Below, piece by piece: positions 40,076 through 43,311 of a DNA stretch of 43,311 nt. The stretch covers positions 1-43,311 of the IMG/VR virus record IMGVR_UViG_3300028194_000509, one strand, 5' to 3'. Source of the stretch: a virus. How positions within the stretch are numbered: the stretch's first letter is position 1; every line of letters begins with the position of its first letter. The notes under the pieces were generated by a model. It was not told where the DNA came from, made no database searches, and worked only from the letters and a program-made list of their open reading frames with translations. The position numbers and the translations under genes were made by a program.

Positions 40076-42312
40076 AAGAATTTCTTAACGAAGTAGCTAG
40101 GTTATGGTGGATAGAAGTGGGTAATAAATTAACAAACCCATTATCCGAAGAATCATTAAATGGCTTACGAAAAATATTAAAGGAAGAATATGATTTCGAT
40201 TCAGAAGTAATCGAATACATCGTAGAATCTGCAGTAAAAACTCCTACTAATTTTCATTTAGGTGGAAATAGAGAATCAGGTATGCAGGTGGGTTCAAATG
40301 ATACTGCTGTATCAGCACATTTACATAGTGATGAAGATGATGATTTAGATGGGGCAATAGCTTACGATGAACCAATAGAAGAGGATGAAGAAGATGAAAA
40401 AACAGATTCAGAAGATGAAAATGGAGATAGTGAAGAAGATGCTGAAGAAAAAGATATCGATGCTATCAGAAAAGGTTCGCTCACTGCTTACGAAAAAGAA
40501 AAACTAAAAGAAAACTTATTAATTGAATTAGGTCAAATCCTTAGTGAAGCTTCAATATACGATAACAAATATTCAGTAGGTGATAAATTTTTACCACTTA
40601 AGAATACTACAGATTTGTTCAAAATGGGGTTACCACCATCTACAAGAGTACCTAAAGGCCCATTTAATAAAATATCACCAACAGATGATGGTATCGAGGT
40701 AAAAATTAATAGTGGTAGAACGGTATATGTATCAGCTGATGATACTGGTAAAAACTATATTATTACGGCAAGTGATAAAAACATACAATCTTTATTTGGT
40801 AAAATGAAAAAAGGTGCATCGGCAACTGATGTAAACTTTGATACAGATACAATGGAAACTGCGGCATGTATGGGATTATATGTAAATGGTGTTGGTATTC
40901 TTAAGGAGTTAGATAGTGCTAAAACTGAAGAGGATTTAGCAAAAGTAACTAAATCAGTAAAAAATAGATTTATTAAAGCATTAGGGAGTAGTGGAGACTA
41001 CGCTAAGCCAGATGCTATTTTAAGTAAATTAGATTCAATGCCGTTGGGTGATTATTTTATGATAGCTCAGTTAATGGCAGGTATGACTAAATTTACACAA
41101 GGAATTCTACCATTTAAAACTCCATACCTAATTCATAAAAATATTAAAGGATACTATTCAGCAACAGAACGTTCTGAGTTAGTAGATGGTGTAAAAGATA
41201 ATACAGCCGATTGTGTTGTATGTAATGTGCCAGGTTCTGAACTTATATCTAAACTAAATGAGGGGTTACCTGTTGAATACGATAAAAAAGGCGTTTGTAC
41301 TATAAAAGGAACAAATATTAAGTTTTTACAAGTATCTCTTAAAAAAGGTAAAGGTGCAGCTCAATTAGGTAAGATATATGGTTTCTTAAAAGATAAGTAT
41401 GGTTTATTAGATTCAGCTGATGTTAAGAAGTTAGCATTAGAGTCCGTTCAATTAGATGAAGGTTTAAGAGATTTTCTAAATAAAGGAGTTACCTTCATAA
41501 AAAGTTTAGGTTCTAAATTATTAGAAAAAATATCTAAATTAGGTTCGTTCTTAAGTGGATTCTTAAAAAAGATGGAAAATGGATTCAAAAAATCTCCAAA
41601 ATCTGATGTTAAGAGATTAGAGAAGGAATTATTTAAAGCAGGATTACATGAAGGTATTTTAAATGAAGCTAAGAAGCCAAAAATATGGGATTCTTTTGAT
41701 ACAATTGCAAAAAACCAAAATGTATTAAATAAATTAGTAGATAATGTTAATAAAGAAATGGGTTCATTGGTAAAAGCTTCAATGGCTAACCCAGCATTCT
41801 ATTTTAAAGGATATTCAAAACTTGCATTAACTGCGCCCGTAACTAAAGATGATGTAGCTAAACTACTAACAAACTTCCAATCAGCAATTGTACTGAAAAG
41901 TATATTGGGTGATTTAACTGGTGATGCTAAAACACTATATTCACAATTAGTAGAGTTGGAAAAAGAAATGGTGTATGGTAAAACAACATTACCTTTATAC
42001 AAAGTATTCGGTTTAGATAAAGATGGTAAAGGAACGGCATTTACCGCATATCCAGGTTCAGAAACATTTATTCAAAATAAATTAGCTAAAGATTTATCAG
42101 ATACAGTTGTATTTTACTTAAGAGCAAATTCTAAATCAGGTCCATATTTTACTATAGCTGGATATGGGTTAAGTGGTATAAACGAAACTACGGGTGATTT
42201 AAAATATTCACAATTTAGAATGGGAACGAATTCAACTGGTAGATATAGTTACAACTTTGAAGGTACACAAGAACTTTCGTTAGGTAAAGTAAAATCTGCT
42301 TTAAAGATATAG
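40072..42312 (+). CDS. 746-residue protein, possible head-packaged and processed, possible nuclease fold
   Basis: The start overlaps the polymerase stop. MKEFLNEVARLWW resembles the T4 capsid-targeting sequence of internal proteins (MKTYQEFIAEAR), including an LxE site. Residues about 95-145 are highly acidic, as in propeptides. Further LxE sites are LSE159, LDE463 and LHE527, the last two followed by Gly. In the middle, Glu262 (METAACMGLY), Asp380 (TADCVVC) and QVSLKKG (420-426) follow the order of E...D...(E/Q)xK in restriction-like nucleases, but the last motif is not canonical. Residues 463-515 form a basic amphipathic helix. It could instead be a replication protein given its neighbours. 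Family not recognised. Confidence 0.6.
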   Translation: MKEFLNEVARLWWIEVGNKLTNPLSEESLNGLRKILKEEYDFDSEVIEYIVESAVKTPTNFHLGGNRESGMQVGSNDTAVSAHLHSDEDDDLDGAIAYDEPIEEDEEDEKTDSEDENGDSEEDAEEKDIDAIRKGSLTAYEKEKLKENLLIELGQILSEASIYDNKYSVGDKFLPLKNTTDLFKMGLPPSTRVPKGPFNKISPTDDGIEVKINSGRTVYVSADDTGKNYIITASDKNIQSLFGKMKKGASATDVNFDTDTMETAACMGLYVNGVGILKELDSAKTEEDLAKVTKSVKNRFIKALGSSGDYAKPDAILSKLDSMPLGDYFMIAQLMAGMTKFTQGILPFKTPYLIHKNIKGYYSATERSELVDGVKDNTADCVVCNVPGSELISKLNEGLPVEYDKKGVCTIKGTNIKFLQVSLKKGKGAAQLGKIYGFLKDKYGLLDSADVKKLALESVQLDEGLRDFLNKGVTFIKSLGSKLLEKISKLGSFLSGFLKKMENGFKKSPKSDVKRLEKELFKAGLHEGILNEAKKPKIWDSFDTIAKNQNVLNKLVDNVNKEMGSLVKASMANPAFYFKGYSKLALTAPVTKDDVAKLLTNFQSAIVLKSILGDLTGDAKTLYSQLVELEKEMVYGKTTLPLYKVFGLDKDGKGTAFTAYPGSETFIQNKLAKDLSDTVVFYLRANSKSGPYFTIAGYGLSGINETTGDLKYSQFRMGTNSTGRYSYNFEGTQELSLGKVKSALKI

Positions 42313-42322
42313 GGAGAGATGA

Positions 42323-42712
42323 GTGAGAACGCAATTATTATGTACTTTTACAACAGAATCTTCGTTTGAAGATTTATTAACTAAGATATTCGATGGATAT
42401 CAACTATTCAGTAGAAAGATATTCGTTCTTAAATTAGAACCATCTAAAGAATTGGTGATTAGTTACAATATCATACCAAACAGAGAAATTAAATTTCTAC
42501 CCAATAGTATAATGGTACATAGAAAAAAAGAATCTAATACAATCTATACAATCAATGCATTAAATCGTTTGATTAAAGATTTGAATGGTGGGGTTGAAGA
42601 TAAAAAGTATCAGGTTAACTGGAATGATTTTCGTAATTCAATCATCTTAACAGATGGTGATGGATACAAAACAATGGCAACAAAATTGTTCCGAATAGTT
42701 GACGTTAAGTAA
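42323..42712 (+). CDS. Conserved phage protein of unknown function
   Basis: Encodes 129 residues from GTG 42323, with GGGAGAG upstream. The protein starts (M)RTQLLCTFTTESSFEDLL. It contains KIFVLKLEPSKELVISYNIIP, then SIMVHRKKESNTIYTINALNRLIKDLNGG and VNWNDFRNSIILTD. I recall similar proteins in several marine T4-like phages, with the HRKKxxNTxYTINALN stretch best conserved, but no assigned function. The pattern looks like a compact alpha/beta protein. It is co-transcribed with the 746-residue gene and 10 bases after it. Confidence 0.68.
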   Translation: MRTQLLCTFTTESSFEDLLTKIFDGYQLFSRKIFVLKLEPSKELVISYNIIPNREIKFLPNSIMVHRKKESNTIYTINALNRLIKDLNGGVEDKKYQVNWNDFRNSIILTDGDGYKTMATKLFRIVDVK

Positions 42713-42721
42713 AAAATTTTA

Positions 42722-42730
42722 ATATTTATA
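42722..42730 (+). promoter_or_regulatory. Late-promoter-like motif in front of the Cys-rich microprotein
   Basis: Exact ATATTTATA ending only 4 bases before the ATG at 42735. It is the only copy in the replication region and again implies a leaderless message. Confidence 0.55.
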
Positions 42731-42734
42731 GTAT

Positions 42735-42830
42735 ATGAAAGAATGTAACTGCAACCAATGTTTATGTGAATCAAAAGAAGAGTGTAGCTCATCTTGTGGT
42801 TCGAACAATCAATGTACTTGTTGTAAATAA
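42735..42830 (+). CDS. Cysteine-rich (metallothionein-like) microprotein
   Basis: Encodes 31 residues of which nine are Cys (4, 6, 9, 11, 17, 21, 27, 29, 30), arranged as CxC-xx-CxC, then two single Cys, then CxCC; there are no aromatic residues. Glu, Ser, Asn and Lys make up most of the rest. This resembles metallothioneins or a small metal-binding knuckle. The Cys would suit Zn, Cu or Cd binding in the cytosol. Too short for family assignment. Placed between the 42323 gene and gp32, it has its own late-type motif and no Shine-Dalgarno. Confidence 0.6.
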   Translation: MKECNCNQCLCESKEECSSSCGSNNQCTCCK

Positions 42831-42841
42831 ACAACAAAACA

Positions 42842-42873
42842 TTTGGTAGTATGGAATTTATTTCGTATATTAG
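42842..42873 (+). promoter_or_regulatory. Host-like (Bacteroidota) promoter 4, distal promoter of gene 32
   Basis: TTTG (42842-42845), 20 bases ending in TTCG, then TATATTAG (42866-42873). Predicted start about 42877, giving a leader of about 120 bases before the gp32 ATG. Confidence 0.72.
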
Positions 42874-42880
42874 TACCATA

Positions 42881-42908
42881 TCAACGCATGGGATTAAATC
42901 AGCGTTGA
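42881..42908 (+). promoter_or_regulatory. Leader hairpin with a six-codon reading frame before gene 32
   Basis: Perfect 7-bp stem TCAACGC / GCGTTGA (42881-42887, 42902-42908) with a 14-base loop that starts with ATG. That ATG (42889) opens a six-codon frame MGLNQR stopping at 42909. T4 gene 32 is autoregulated through a structured leader, so this may be an analogous element. Confidence 0.45.
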
Positions 42909-42928
42909 AAATAAAAAGTGAAATATAA

Positions 42929-42960
42929 TTAGGAAGTTAGAAATAATTTTCGTATATTTA
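42929..42960 (+). promoter_or_regulatory. Host-like (Bacteroidota) promoter 5, proximal promoter of gene 32
   Basis: TTAG (42929-42932), 20 bases ending in TTCG, then TATATTTA (42953-42960). The resulting leader is AT-rich and unstructured, as suits autoregulation by an ssDNA/RNA-binding protein. Confidence 0.7.
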
Positions 42961-42999
42961 CATAAGTAATAATTAATAATAACTAAAAAAAGGTAAATT

Positions 43000-43311
43000 A
43001 TGGCAATTGACTTAAATGCAATCCGAAACCGTCTGGACAGTTTACAGACGAAAACTACAAAAACTGACAACCTATGGAAGCCAAAACCTGGCAAGCAACA
43101 AGTAAGAATCGTTCCTTACGTTCACAATCCATCAAATCCATTTATCGAATTATTTTTCCACTACAACTTTGGTGGTAAGAATATTCTATCACCTCAAACG
43201 CATGGTGAAGCAGACCCATTAGTGGAGTTCGCTGACCAATTGAAATCGACTGGTGATAGAAACGATTGGAATCTTTCAAAACAACTTACTCCGAAAATGA
43301 GAACTTATGTT
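43000..43311 (+). CDS. Single-stranded DNA-binding protein, gp32-like (partial)
   Basis: Start ATG 43000 with AAAGG upstream; runs off the window after 104 codons. The basic N-terminus (LNAIRNRLDSLQTKTTKTDN) may be the cooperativity arm. LWKPKPGKQQVRIVPYVHNPSNPFIELFFHYNFGGKNIL (about 25-63) is the start of the gp32 OB-fold. T4 gp32 coordinates zinc through His64, Cys77, Cys87 and Cys90; here a THG motif remains (about 67-69) but the visible region has no Cys, so the zinc site is probably lost. gp32 coats ssDNA in replication, recombination and repair. Two tandem host-like promoters fit early expression. Confidence 0.8.
   Translation, partial: MAIDLNAIRNRLDSLQTKTTKTDNLWKPKPGKQQVRIVPYVHNPSNPFIELFFHYNFGGKNILSPQTHGEADPLVEFADQLKSTGDRNDWNLSKQLTPKMRTYV

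Overview
The window is a contiguous piece of an AT-rich, T4-like myovirus genome. Every supported gene lies on the + strand. Recognisable T4-type structural proteins (prohead scaffold gp22-like, major capsid gp23-like, neck gp13/14/15-like, tail sheath gp18, tail tube gp19, baseplate gp26-, gp48/54- and gp53-like, tape measure) appear with PhoH and, at the right end, a gp32-like ssDNA-binding protein. The host is most likely a member of the Bacteroidota, perhaps a marine flavobacterium. Five promoters in the replication region fit the Bacteroidota pattern (TTTG about 33 and TAnnTTTG about 7 upstream of the start), and the phage bS21 resembles Bacteroidota bS21 most closely. No tRNA, insertion sequence or CRISPR array was seen, and no stretch over 300 bases lacks a gene.

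Layout. 1-3783: end of an unknown gene, a small prohead-like protein, a phage-encoded ribosomal protein bS21, then scaffold and major capsid protein. 3895-4554: PhoH-like ATPase. 4603-21233: an adhesin/fibre cassette of about 16.6 kb with repeat-rich proteins, a cupredoxin-like domain, three LamG-type lectin proteins and a 1636-residue fibre ending in a self-cleaving S74 chaperone. 21354-24224: neck and tail-completion genes. 24298-28515: sheath, tube and a tail-assembly gene pair with a possible frameshift. 28598-37938: tape measure and baseplate operon. 37968-43311: replication/early region with a divergent exonuclease-less family A DNA polymerase, a 746-residue possible packaged protein, a Cys-rich microprotein and gp32.

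Expression appears to use two promoter classes. Sixteen sense-strand copies of ATATTTATA or close variants precede the structural transcription units, and clear terminators follow several of them. The five host-like promoters (TTWG-N20-TATMTTWR, always with CG just before the second box) serve the replication region. Most structural genes carry purine-rich Shine-Dalgarno-like sequences, while most genes behind host-like promoters do not. Combined with a phage bS21 carrying Arg where Bacteroidota bS21 has the Tyr thought to hold the anti-Shine-Dalgarno, this suggests a translational switch: the phage may remodel ribosomes to favour its late mRNAs. This is a hypothesis from sequence only. Comparisons to known families are from memory, without database searches.
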